The position numbers were made by a program, and so were the translations under genes. Below, piece after piece: positions 1-9,745 of a stretch of DNA of 64,000 nucleotides. Numbering within the stretch: position 1 is the first letter of the stretch; each line of letters starts with the position of its first letter. The stretch covers positions 1-64,000 of the forward strand of contig OENT01000385.1 in the NCBI GenBank assembly GCA_900239685.1, in the 5' to 3' direction. Source of the stretch: Rotaria macrura. Its lineage: Eukaryota; Rotifera; Eurotatoria; Philodinida; Philodinidae. The notes beneath the pieces are model-generated. The model was not told where the DNA came from and did no database searches. It saw only the letters and a program-made list of their open reading frames with translations.

Positions 1-12
1 TATTAAAGTGCA

Positions 13-163
13 ACGTATAATAAACCCTTTTTTCCGTATTTGAGCTCCTCCGAAACTCTTAAAGGGTTTAGGAAACATTAATAAACGCTAAAAGGGTTTA
101 TTAATATACGGTGAAAGGTTTAGGACTGGCATAAACCCTTTTCATAGGGTTTATTATTCTACG
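13..163. repeat. Short palindromic (MITE-like) repeat with TAAACCCTTT words
   Basis: The left side reads ACGTATAATAAACCCTTT and the right side ends in its near reverse complement, AGGGTTTATTATTCTACG, so the segment is an imperfect inverted repeat. Inside, AAAGGGTTTA or its complement recurs several times. The right flank continues into TTTTTACAGTG, which may be the true terminus. The left end may lie outside the window. No coding capacity is visible. A non-autonomous DNA transposon is the likeliest reading; the family is unknown. Confidence 0.5.
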
Positions 164-1182
164 ATTATTTTTTACAGTGAGTGATGCTCGTCGCCGCTTT
201 CATCTGAAAAAGATGTCAGATGAAGTAAAAACTGCTCCACTTTTAATAAATTTGGTCAATTTATTTTTGAAATTTGAAAATTTTTGAAACTCATGTACGC
301 CTCTAGAGAGATGAATGAAGAAATTAACTAAGGGACAGGAGCGTTACTAATCCCAAGTGTCTTCAATAAAATAGAAAACAAACAATACGCATTGTGCATT
401 TTTTTGACAGAATTTCGTTGGGGATTCTTAAAGCCCTCAAAATTAGATGTATGTGCATATTATAAATTATCATAACGGACCCCCTAAATACGAAGAGATA
501 GAAATGTGTTTTGTTGACATAGCTCATTGGTACTGTTATGTGTTTCAACATCCTAGCATTTCGTTGTGCGAATTTCGAATTTTGAGTGGGGGGGGGTTCC
601 TTAAGAGAACTATGGGAGTCTTCAAGAAATTTATGTTTCAGTTGTTGCGGATGAGCAGAAAAGGAGAGCATATGTTTAACTGCAATTGATTCAACACGTT
701 CTGTCGCAATAAATAAAAAGTTTTCATTGACAACAGGAAGCGGAAAACTATATGAAGATCATTACCTGAGCATGATAATGAACAATTTTAAGCATATCTT
801 TCAATATTTCTTCTTTTTCTGTTACCGAAAAGTAACGTTCATCGAAAGCCGATTCCCTGAGTCCTAGTCTGGCAGGGTTTACGACTGGAAGTACCTCAAC
901 TTCAGAGAAAATTACTTGTTTCTATAAGAATATGATCCTGCCGTTTCAAAGTAACGAGTGGATAAGTTCATGGGAGACAAGGAGAGAGTCTAATAAGTGA
1001 AAACGAGGTAAGAACAAGGAGAAAATGAATGAGAAAAAACACAAAGGCAAAGCGAAAAACAGAGAGGGGAAGCTGCCCAACTGGGGCATTGGAATGGGGG
1101 CAGGGATCTCAACTAGATCAGCAACATGTTTGAAAAATCATGTCAGGTGGGTTTGAAGGTTTGCAGAGGTGGAGAGCAGGGA

Positions 1183-1251
1183 AGTAACGAACCCGAACTT
1201 TTGTATAGGGTTCGGAGACCGAACCCTATACAAACGTTCAGACTCGTTGCA
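1183..1251. repeat. Perfect 16-bp-arm hairpin inside a longer imperfect inverted repeat
   Basis: Positions 1200-1215 (TTTGTATAGGGTTCGG) are the exact reverse complement of 1219-1234, with a 3-nt loop (AGA). The outer flanks GTAACGAACCCGAAC and GTTCAGACTCGTTGC are also largely complementary, so the pairing extends to arms of about 33 bp. There is no reading frame across it. It could be the core of a small fold-back element or a structured RNA; the sequence alone does not decide. Confidence 0.7.
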
Positions 1252-1679
1252 TGCCAAGTGGGGCGGCGGCGGACTAGGTCTCACCTAACTACTAACTCGC
1301 CACATTCAAAGATTTTGCGATGGTAGCATCCAAATACCACAGGAGTCACATCCTGCTTGAGCTCGGCCACTATGAGGGAGTTTCTTGGTGATTCCCTCCC
1401 ATGAAATCAAACATCGTATGAACGATAAAAAAGGCCACTTCTGCCACATGATAGGTAATTTGTGCCAAAGAAATGGTCATTGGGGCCACAGAAAACAACC
1501 ATTTCTGTGATTGTTCGAGACAGACAGATAGACAGCCAGACACAGGTGAATTCCCGTTTCCAGACCATATCCTTTCAGTCTAGGGAACATAAATATTAAG
1601 ATGCTTTTTTATGAGAAAAAAGTTTGAAATGCCTGTAACAGGTTTAGATATAGGAATTTAAGAATTCGGGACATTATTT

Positions 1680-2140
1680 TTTCTCCTTTTGTCCCGAATC
1701 TCGTTACCCCCGTCCCTCAGCATTTTCGGCGCAGTCCCATCTGTCCCTTCCGGAGTAGAGAGAAACGTGACTTTGTTTGGGATTCGGAATTGTCCCACAG
1801 GACCACAGCCTAACCCCAGAGCTAAAAAACCTGCTAAGCCGAAAAACCGACGCAGTCTCAAAAGCAACCTGATGAGCCGGAAAAGCGGGACCGGAAAATC
1901 TGATAGGTCAAAATCACGCGAGACCCGAATATGAGACTGAGTCAAAAGTGCGAGGCCGAAAACATCGTTCGCGGAAACCGCGGCGGTCTAAAAACTCCAT
2001 TGGCCAAAGTCCGGCTTACCCTAAATATCACATTGACCGAACCCCCCCCCCTAATCCCGCCTCCTGCCATCAACCTGAAAAGAAATACCTCCCAATATCT
2101 CATCAACTCCCCTCCCACTATCTGAATCTCTCCCTTTCGT
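1680..2140. other. GC-rich degenerate stretch upstream of the NHL gene
   Basis: This stretch is clearly richer in G and C than the rest of the window and has recurring CCGAAA/CCGGA/GTCCC-like words and a C10 run near 2041. Short open frames exist on both strands, but none resembles a known protein. It ends in a pyrimidine-rich tract and TCTAG at 2145-2151, which would serve as the acceptor site for the following NHL exon. It may hold the missing first exon or promoter of that gene, or may be a decayed repeat. Confidence 0.35.
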
Positions 2141-2151
2141 CTATCTTCTAG

Positions 2152-3092
2152 TCATCACACCACTCCGTGGCACCCCCATACAAATTCAACCGAATGCTCG
2201 ATGGCAACAAAATGGTATCACTGTTGCTGGAGGACATGGAGAAGGAAATGCAACCAATCAACTCTCTGGACCCTGTGGTATTTATGTTGATGATGATCAA
2301 ACTGTCTATGTCGCTGACACAGGGAATCATCGTATCACGAAATGGAAATCGGGTGAGGCAAATGCTCAAGTGGTTGCCGGTGGAAATGGAAAGGGAAGAG
2401 GAGCTCATCAGTTGTATTACCCATTCGATGTGATAGTCGACAAAGACACTGATAGTCTCATCATCTGCGATCGTTCGAATAGAAGAGTGGTTCGATGGCC
2501 TCGTCGTAATGGGGCAAATGGAGAAACGATCATCTCTAACATTTATTGTGTGGGTTTGACAATGGACGAGAATGGATCTCTCTATGTCACTGACGCTGAA
2601 AAACATGAGATGATACGATATGGAAGAGGAGAATCTCAAGGTACAGTGGTTGCAGGTGGAAATGGACGTGGAGATCGTTTCAATCAACTCCGTTGGCCAT
2701 ACTACGCATACGTCGATCGAGATCATTCAGTGTACATGTCTGAAAAGGGAAATCACCGTGTGATGAAATGGGTGGAAGGTGCAAAACAAGGCATTGTCGT
2801 GGCTGGTGGTCAAGGACAAGGAAATGGTCTCAAACAGTTGTCATGTCCTCGAGGAGTCGTTGTCGATCAATTGGGCACTGTCTATGAAACTGATTGTGGG
2901 AATGATCGAATTATGCGTTGGCCGAAAGGAGACACACAAGGAAGCGTCATTGTTGGTGGAAACGGTAGAGGAAATCAATCGAATCAACTGAGTGAGCCCG
3001 AAGGTTTGTCGTTCGATCAACACGGTAATCTTTATGTAGCAGAGTACTACAACCACAGAGTACAAAAATTCAACTTGGAATCCGAAAATTAA
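2152..3092 (+). CDS. NHL-repeat beta-propeller protein (5' end not resolved)
   Basis: The open frame encodes about 313 residues made almost entirely of NHL repeats of about 50 residues. Each repeat shows the pattern VVAGGNGxG...NQL..P.G..VD..G.xYVxDxxNHRxxxW, seen about six times (for example ITVAGGHGEGNATNQL and VYVADTGNHRITKW). Such repeats fold into a six-bladed beta-propeller that binds proteins, RNA or glycans; the ligand here cannot be predicted. The frame runs without interruption to a TAA at 3090-3092. No convincing ATG with a signal peptide precedes it in frame, but a pyrimidine tract plus TCTAG just before 2152 looks like a splice acceptor, so an upstream exon probably supplies the N-terminus. 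NHL proteins of this kind are abundant in bdelloids. Base composition is richer in GC than the genes to the right. Confidence 0.8.
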
Positions 3093-3430
3093 AGAAGAAT
3101 TAGAAGGAGAAATTCAAGGAATGAAAAAAAGAGAGAAAATCTGTGACCTAAGAGAGAGACAGACAGATGTTCTTTTTTCCACGAAATGCTTCTGTTATCC
3201 TTTTAAAATGAATAAAACAGACAAAAACCAAACTTACAAGAGAGAGAGAGAGTGGAGAGAAGACAGCAGAGACGACGGGGCAGAGAGGGTGAGGGATGAC
3301 GTGAGAATGTTAGCTTCATATGTGAGCCATATAGAAAGGAATGGAAAGGAAAGGAAAGAGACATATGAGTGACATAGAACGAAAGGGACAAGCAATGCCA
3401 CGGATGTTGTGGGACAGAACGATGAAAAAA
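3093..3430. other. 3' flank of the NHL gene; purine-rich low complexity
   Basis: This stretch is rich in GAGA and GGAAA-type simple sequence (near 3240-3260 and 3340-3360). No gene is recognised. The A6 run at 3425-3430 is the complement of a T6 RNA polymerase III terminator for the tRNA remnant that follows. Confidence 0.4.
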
Positions 3431-3460
3431 TGATCTTCGCAGGAATTGAACCTGCACCCA
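3431..3460 (-). pseudogene. tRNA 3' remnant (T-arm, acceptor strand, Pol III terminator)
   Basis: Read on the minus strand, 3455-3439 forms a canonical T-arm: stem GCAGG / CCTGC around the loop TTCAATT. This contains an exact box B (GGTTCAATTCC fits GGTTCRANYCC). It is followed by an eight-base acceptor-like strand GAAGATCA and then directly by six Ts at 3430-3425, as in a real tRNA gene. No matching 5' acceptor strand, box A or acceptable anticodon arm is found upstream. There the sequence passes at about 3478 into an ACGCGTT-rich repeat. I infer a tRNA gene cut by insertion or truncation. A functional but very divergent tRNA cannot be wholly excluded. Confidence 0.45.
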
Positions 3461-3477
3461 TGAAAAATTACTCCTTG

Positions 3478-3790
3478 TAATGAACGTGAAAAAATGCGTT
3501 TTGAAAAATTTGAACGTATTTTATCAACAACAAACGCGTTCTAAAAGCAAATTTACGTGTTTTGACGCGTTTCTCAAAATTCTGAACGCGTTAGAACGCA
3601 TACTTGTTCGTAAGCAGCGCGTTTTTATCATATTGAACACGTTAATAGTGAAGGCGTCTCTTATCTCACGAACGCTTTCAAATTATGTGCGTTTGAACTT
3701 ATCCGGCAGTAATTCGTTCTTATAGTAAGAAAATCCGGTTCTCACAAACGCTTGAAAACGTATAGTGAAGAACTTGTTCGATAACTTTCA
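3478..3790. repeat. ACGCGTT-word repeat (MITE-like)
   Basis: About a dozen variants of AACGCGTT, AACGCATT or AACGTATT on either strand occur roughly every 20-30 bp, in an otherwise AT-rich background. The left end (AATGAACGTGAAAAAATGCG) and the right end (complement of GAAAACGTATAGTGAAGAAC) are loosely inverted. The motif AGTGAAGGCGT at about 3648 recurs at about 4523, hinting at a related copy or a second end. It has no coding potential. Confidence 0.4.
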
Positions 3791-5379
3791 GAACGAGTCT
3801 TTTTATTTAGTGAATAGTGTTCATAACTTGATGGAACTCATCACTCGAAGTTTCTCGAAATGCATATAACGAACATGATATGCCAATTAAGAAATATATG
3901 CTTCAGTATGAGAAAATTTCTTTCTGTTGCAAGACACTGAAAGAAAAGATAGTGTCTTGCTAGGCAGTGATCATCTATCTACAGTTTAGTAGTAACGGAG
4001 TTTCCTTTTTGCTAAACTAATTTTTTTCAAAACTAATTCGTTAATCTCATATCCATTTTTATTTCATAAAATTATAATTGATGAGTTTAAAATCAAGTAT
4101 TTATTTTATGAATTTCAACATATTTATTTAATAGTATTATAATACTAAGACGTTGAACAAAAACGTTAAATTAATTACTTTCAGTTAGATTTGACAGTCG
4201 AATGATCACAACTTCCTTTATATTAACAAATGGAAATACATGTTCAACAATAGTTCTAGAAGTGTTCCCAGCTTACATTATAAAGAAAGATTGTACCTAA
4301 TTACTTAAACAAAATGTCTCCCAAGGGAGTTGCAGTAGTTGTTTCAAGAAACAATTGTATTTTTAAAGAGCATGGTTAGTTTAAATTTCAGTCCCGAACC
4401 TTCAGGAGTGAAGGCACTGAATATAACAAGTGATAAGGCTTAGACTGCTTTAGAATATTATACAACTTCTCGAACTTTTCGCTAAACATGAATGAGTACA
4501 GTTAGTTTCTAATGTTCTACACAGTGAAGGCGTTCTGACTTTCATGAACGAAAATTTTAAACCGTGAACTATTGTTCGTTGTGGTTCATTGATTTTCTGC
4601 AACTCTCACTTAATTAACACAAAATAGATGAATAAATCAAGGGGCAACTTCCAGAAGTTATCGATTTCATTGCTTGTGGATAAATCGAGATATTGTACTA
4701 TGGTAATATCCGCTACTGTAAATATAATAGATATGTTACATGACAAACAACAATTCTGGAAAATTCAGAATTTTCACAATAGAATTGTAAGCTCATTTTT
4801 TATTTCAATAAAATTATAAATTTTTCTGCACGAGAAATAGGAATTTCAATTTCCACTAATGAAAATTTAGAATATTATTCAGTTCCGATCTTCTTGAGTC
4901 AAATAATTAGAACAGCCTTATCCTTATATTACTTGCAATTCAGGGTTCATGAAAGTAAATATTTTAAATGAACAAAAACAAAACAGAAAAATGAGAACTC
5001 CAGAGTAAGCAGTAACAATGCAAGCAATAAAGCATATTTACGAAAACAATAAAAACCGATGCTTGTCAAAATGCAGAAACAAATATGGCAGATCACTATT
5101 CTGGTACTAAAATAAATATATTGAAACGTAGTATAATCTACAAGAAGCTATTTAATTTGCACATTGTGTTGGCAAAATCAGACTAATACAGATGTGTATG
5201 TTTGACATTTTATCAACAAAAGTACCACCATGCAAGCATTTTTTAGAAAATGTTGTTGTGCAAGTACATTCTCTAATAGAAATTTCTTTCTTATATTTAC
5301 AAGATAGTATTTGGAAAATTTTGAATCTATTTTCAATATTAAATGAAAGTGCAAAGGTTATGCTAGTGTCTATTCCAAA
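3791..5379. other. Non-genic AT-rich stretch
   Basis: Both strands were read; no recognisable gene was found. The only notable sequence is a second AGTGAAGGCGTTC motif near 4523 that matches part of the preceding repeat. Confidence 0.4.
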
Positions 5380-5505
5380 TAGCGATGGGCAAAGGTGGCT
5401 TGTTTTTGGAATCGGAGTCGTATTGAAATCGGCTTTAATGCGTTTTAGAATCGTATCGGAATCGCTAAGATGATATTTTTAAAGATCAGAATCACCCACC
5501 CCTAG
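5380..5505. repeat. Small hAT-like MITE with TAGnGRTGGG termini
   Basis: The left terminus TAGCGATGGGCAAA matches the reverse complement of the right terminus (TAGGGGTGGGTGA), giving imperfect inverted ends typical of hAT-type non-autonomous elements. The interior repeats GGAATCG or its variants (TTGGAATCGGAGTCG, ATCGTATCGGAATCG). It is about 125 bp with no coding capacity. A clean 8-bp target duplication could not be seen, so the superfamily call is tentative. Confidence 0.5.
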
Positions 5506-5576
5506 TCTCAAATTTATTCATTAGATTTTGTTTGCATTGAAAGTGTCACTGACTATTGCTCATAATACAGATGAGA

Positions 5577-5735
5577 GGGTGTGGGTGTGGGTGTGATTGT
5601 CTGGCAAACTATCATGCACCCATACCACGCTCACAATGACACCTTCAAATCGACACCCTCACGCCCACACACATGCACCCACACTCACAAACACAGCCCT
5701 CTACACTCTCACCAATCCACACAGGCGAAATACTA
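5577..5735. repeat. TGTGGG telomere-like tract facing a CA-rich arm
   Basis: Positions 5577-5595 read GGGTGTGGGTGTGGGTGTG, which is two to three units of TGTGGG, the telomere repeat reported for the bdelloid Adineta. From about 5610 to 5730 the sequence turns CA-rich with CACCC/CCCACAC words, that is, the complementary sense. The whole is therefore a loose inverted repeat. It may be an interstitial telomeric relic, or one of the word-repeat fold-back elements of this window whose word happens to match the telomere. Confidence 0.45.
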
Positions 5736-6039
5736 ACTGTACTGTGAGAACTATAACACACCGTTTAGTCGGGGTATATCTCGTTAGATTTCCAAGATAG
5801 ATCATTGTATTATGTATTGATTCAAGACATTTTCTTAAGTTTTACGGATTTCTGCTACTGATACTTGTGGCACTTGATATTATTTGGTCAGGAACATCGA
5901 AATAGCCATGGCATTGTCGTACGTATAACACAGCCATACCCACAACTAATCCTAATGTAATAGTTATAATAAATAAATAGCTAATATATGCTATTGATAA
6001 CCTTTGTGACGTTGCCTAAAACATAAAAACAGTTGAGTA
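5736..6039. other. Non-genic stretch
   Basis: AT-rich sequence without a recognisable gene, lying between two repeat clusters. Confidence 0.35.
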
Positions 6040-6262
6040 ATCATTTGCTCGAAATACTGCGCCCTCTTTCGCTGAGTAGCGAATTTTATTACAGTTCCCA
6101 TGTCGCCTCTTTTTTTGCAACGCCGCCGCATTTGCTCGCAGAGCCAATTTTACGCCGCAGTTATGCGTAACTACGCCGCATTCATCGTAGTGAAGGTCTC
6201 TATGAGAAATTACGCTTACTGCGACGCAGACCAATGTAACTGCGTCGGAGTGATCGCATCGT
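6040..6262. repeat. GCGTAACTGCG-word repeat, left cluster
   Basis: This cluster is relatively GC-rich and contains TGCGTAACTACG, CGCCGCA, ACTGCGACGCAG and TAACTGCGTCGG, variants of one short word on both strands. It resembles the cluster at 7088-7262. The two could be the ends of one element of about 1.2 kb, or two members of a family. No coding frame is supported. Confidence 0.4.
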
Positions 6263-6283
6263 ACGATCCGTTGTAAACGTAAA

Positions 6284-6324
6284 TGACCAATTATAAATGA
6301 TTCTTCCTTATTTATAATTGGTCA
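6284..6324. other. Perfect 15-bp hairpin
   Basis: TGACCAATTATAAAT (6284-6298) is followed by an 11-nt spacer and its exact reverse complement (6310-6324). It sits just right of the GCGTAACT-word cluster and may belong to the same element. It contains a CCAAT/ATTGG pair, but nothing shows it acts as a promoter. Confidence 0.6.
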
Positions 6325-7087
6325 CTCTCGAGCACTAATACGTAGCCACAGAAAAACATTATGAATAGCAGTGCTCGTCACATTTTCGTTCATAAGTCAT
6401 TTTACTTAAACAGTAGAATGCGTACTTCATTTTTTTTGAAATTGTTTTAGTTTTAAAAGTTTTGAAACTTTTTTTCTTGTTTCTTAAATTATCTAAAATT
6501 TTTCTAAAGAAATTCTTTTTTCATCTGTTATGTTCTGAGTTGCAGACTATGAGGGCGTATGTGAATTCATTGCATAGAAGAACATAACGGACTATGTATT
6601 CGACTATACGTCGATCTATTATCTGACTGCTTTTTATTCAACAAAAATAACATGTATATATGTGAAAGAGAAAACAAAGACTAGAACGAAGCGAGAAAGA
6701 AATAAACACAAGACTACATGTCATAACCAACAACATATCATAACATCATCATTTAATAAATTTTTAAAAATTTTTTTAGATGTTATTTTTTTGATTTTTC
6801 TCGATATTTATTTTCCGTGATTTTTAGAATTCAAAATTTTTTTTAACTTCTAATATTGTAAATTTTGAAATTTTTTAGCTTTTTATATTTCGATTTTTCT
6901 AGACATTTCTTTTCCTTAATTTTTGAATTTTAAAAGTTTTTTTTAAGTTTTAGTTTCGTAAATTAATTTTTTTTAAATTTTTTATAAAAACTTTAATTTT
7001 TTTATTTTGTGTACGGAAAAAGTTTTCAAGCTCACAATAAAAATACAAATAAAATGAAAACTTAATTTGTGTGATCTCTCGTATCTA
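6325..7087. other. Poly-T/poly-A-rich non-genic stretch
   Basis: Long homopolymer-rich AT tracts (6420-7000) with many TTTTT/AAAAA runs. No gene was seen. The stretch lies between the two GCGTAACT-word clusters and could be the interior of one element. Confidence 0.35.
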
Positions 7088-7262
7088 TTGCAACACAACT
7101 GTGACCCATAACTGCAATTAACTGGGACGCACTTTTGCGTAACTGTGACTTTTTCACCGTAACTACGCGTAACTGCGATTTTTTATCGTAGTTACGCGTA
7201 ACTACGTCACATTTTCCCGTAATTACGGGTCACTGTGCGATCGCAGTTTCATCGTAATGAAA
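7088..7262. repeat. GCGTAACTGCG-word repeat, right cluster with hairpin
   Basis: GTAACTACGCGTAACTGCGAT is followed by a T-rich loop and the near-complement ATCGTAGTTACGCGTAACTA, giving a strong imperfect hairpin of about 20-bp arms. Further copies of GTAACTGTGAC and GTAATTACGGG surround it. It is the same word as in the cluster at 6040-6262. Confidence 0.45.
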
Positions 7263-8429
7263 CATGGGTTAGCACGCTGATTTTTTAGGGGGTCCAACTA
7301 ACTATGAATCAGACTTTTTGTACACTACACTAAAAGTATAATACACTGGTTACTTTGTTTTAAATCGATGGGTACCTTCACATGAAAGTTAATCCATCTA
7401 TCAGAAAGGCGAACTTGTAAATGAAGCGTGCCATTATTTAGCTCAACTATGGATGAGTCCCAAATCGGAAATGAGACCACTTTAATTAGTGAATCGAACT
7501 TGATTTGGATTGATGCAGTAGTTTTAATACACTTCGTAAATCGTATTAAAAGTGTATCTATTTTTTGAAAATCATGTTTCTTAATATACTATTAGCTTTT
7601 GAAGTGTAGACCAACGTTCCGAATGGAATAAGAAAACAAAATGGTTTTGTGCACTTCGGTTTATTGGGCAAAGCGTATTGGTACGCTCTACTTTTGTAAG
7701 CGAAGGGTGCCAAAGTGCATACATCGAAACTCACTGTATAATCTAGAAAAACACTTGTTAATTTGTATATCTGCTAAGCAAACGATTCGCTTCATGTTAA
7801 AAGAGGAAAGAAAAAAATGGTGAATACTCTAAGTAAAAAAGAAAGAGAAAAGGTAGCACTAATTAGTCGATAGTAAAAATGAAGAACAGAGGTCGTATCA
7901 TGGAAAGTAAGCTTTTTACATCAGCTGATATTAGAATTAACTCATATGAAAACCGATTTTTGGATGAAACGCAAAGTGTTAATTATGTAGACATAGTGTT
8001 CTGAGTACAATTTGTTTTTGTTAGTAGCGTGAAACACTACGTGCACTCGAGACTTAGCAAGGGTTCTGTACATTTTGGTTATACTTGGTACACATGCTTT
8101 TCGTATCGCTTCTCAAAAGAAGAGCATAGATTAACAGTTAGATTATTTTGCGCTTTACATCGCATTTTAATTCCGTCAAACTTCATACGACAAATTCTAT
8201 TTATTGTAGTGAGACTTGTTCTGAATTTCAGCTCATTTGAGAATTCAATAAAGCAATGCGTTAAATCGTATTTCAACATTATTTCAGTGTAATGCATTGA
8301 TTTTCAATGAAACTAATAGATATTAATGAATTATAATTAATCATGTGCTGCGTTTTGGAAAATAATGGAAAATAATGTGTCCATTCTCCATTATTTGTTC
8401 ATTATCGGCTACATGGGTGACAATGACTT
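7263..8429. other. Non-genic AT-rich stretch
   Basis: No gene was recognised on either strand. A short inverted GGAAAATAATG/CATTATTT pair lies near 8355-8400. The few open frames of 60-90 codons look random. Confidence 0.35.
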
Positions 8430-8740
8430 TTTATGATGACTCTTTACGATCGTTGCAATGTACCGTAAAATATCATTGACACTTCCCATCAATAGATACC
8501 GTTAACAGCTGCCATATATAATCCTTTACAATGTATTCCGAGCAACCGATACAGTTCCCATAGTGTTACGCTACTCATGAACGAGGAATGTTTACGGTCA
8601 CAGTTTACGCCTGCTGTAAAACCCAGTAAAGCATTGTTTACGAACGCTTTAAGTGGTTGTTGGAGACGACTGCTTTTAATCATCACAATTGGTTGGAGTA
8701 CGGCTTTTTACGACCGTGTGTCTTTTACTGAGGGAGATTT
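8430..8740. repeat. TTTACGnnCG-word stretch
   Basis: At least six variants of TTTACGATCG, TTTACGGTC, TTTACGAACG, TTTTTACGACCG and the complement CCGTAAA occur within about 300 bp. This resembles, in weaker form, the word-iterated element at 48330-48654, which also contains GTTTACGACCG. It lies directly upstream of the decayed C39-like gene. No transposase or open frame is present. Confidence 0.3.
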
Positions 8741-8915
8741 TTCAATGTTAATGCATCACAGGAAAATAAACGTTTTTCGAGCGATTACGTAAAATTTCAA
8801 AGCTATATAAAGATGTGGTTGATTACAGTTTGTTACAAAAAACCACGCCGCAGTATTCAAAATACATATCAATCGTTATATTATTCCTTCAAGAACAAAA
8901 AGTTATATATATATT

Positions 8916-9532
8916 ATGGTCAAGGACAAAGGATTTTTTGATAACATTTGGTATGTACAGGGTGATTCAGAATACGATCGTTATGTGCATAATTATGCCG
9001 ATCAACATTTGCCATTCGACATGATAAAATCTGCAAGAAGTTATGCTTCTAAAGCAGTGAGTGGAGCTTATGTGTGTGGTCTAAATGCATTTCGTGCTGC
9101 CTTGACAATGATCGAGCATAAAAAAAGAGGAAAAGGTTTGAGAACAATCTCACTTCCAACAATTGACGATTTGCCGACAATGTCGGTATTGTTCATTGGT
9201 ACAATAGGACCGAATCCACAACAATATGCAAGATTTATCGATGGATAGTGTCATAGGCACTCCGGTTATATTATAAGGAGCGATGATTGGAGAGAAATTG
9301 AGAATCTATTGAAACCAACTTGAATGCTGGTAATCCTGTGATTGCATTGGGCTCATCCGGAGGCTATGCTCATTATTTTAGTATCGTTGGTTGGGGGAAT
9401 CAATATGTTCTAACATTGGATAACAGTGGCAAGTTAGCTTGCGCCCATCGAAGGTACATTGTGAAGTTCATGGACGTTCTTCTCCCGTTTGCAAGTGGTT
9501 ACAATGTCTTTACTGTTGTATATAACGTTTAA
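8916..9532 (+). pseudogene. Decayed C39-like (papain-fold) cysteine peptidase gene
   Basis: The first half (from the ATG at 8916) contains AYVCGLNAFRAAL, matching the Cys-Gly-x-x-Ala helix that carries the nucleophile in C39-like peptidases. The last part (9320-9532) contains NAGNPVIALGSSGGYAHYFSIVGW followed by LDNSG, which fits the His and Asp/Asn parts of the same fold. In total about 200 residues can be followed, the usual size of a stand-alone C39-like domain. The frame is interrupted at least twice between the two halves, and the breaks lack obvious GT...AG introns, so I call it a pseudogene rather than a spliced gene. Such domains are mostly bacterial, so horizontal acquisition is possible, but this is inference. 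A candidate AATAAA lies after the end, near 9580. Confidence 0.5.
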
Positions 9533-9624
9533 TGTTTTTCGTCCTTATTCTAAAATATGAAATCTTTGATTAATCTTCTCTAATAAAACTCCTTTTCCTC
9601 TATATTACTCGGACAAAAAGTTTG

Positions 9625-9745
9625 TTAGGGCAGCCCCGTCGGGGCTACAATGCGGGTGTGGGGTGTGCGTGCGGATGTGGGAGTTGGTTTCTCCGAGGCT
9701 GTGAATCTTCTCTGTATGGATGCTCAAACTCACGTCCACACCTTC
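9625..9745. repeat. GC-rich hairpin followed by TGTGGGG-like tract
   Basis: AGCCCCGTCGGGGCT (near 9633-9648) is a perfect 7-bp-arm hairpin. It is followed by GCGGGTGTGGGGTGTGCGTG and GGATGTGGGAG, then after a gap by a CA-rich complement (ACTCACGTCCACACC). The arrangement echoes 5577-5735: GT-rich arm, spacer, CA-rich arm. It may be a second member of the same repeat family and marks the right edge of the accessory part of the window. Confidence 0.4.

Noticed and set aside
61-75. Plant-type telomere motif GGGTTTAGG
   Set aside because: Only about one and a half units, inside a palindromic AAAGGGTTTA repeat; no array, so coincidental.
3240-3360. GAGA and GGAAA simple tracts
   Set aside because: Ordinary low-complexity DNA; no array with regular spacers, so not a CRISPR-like structure.
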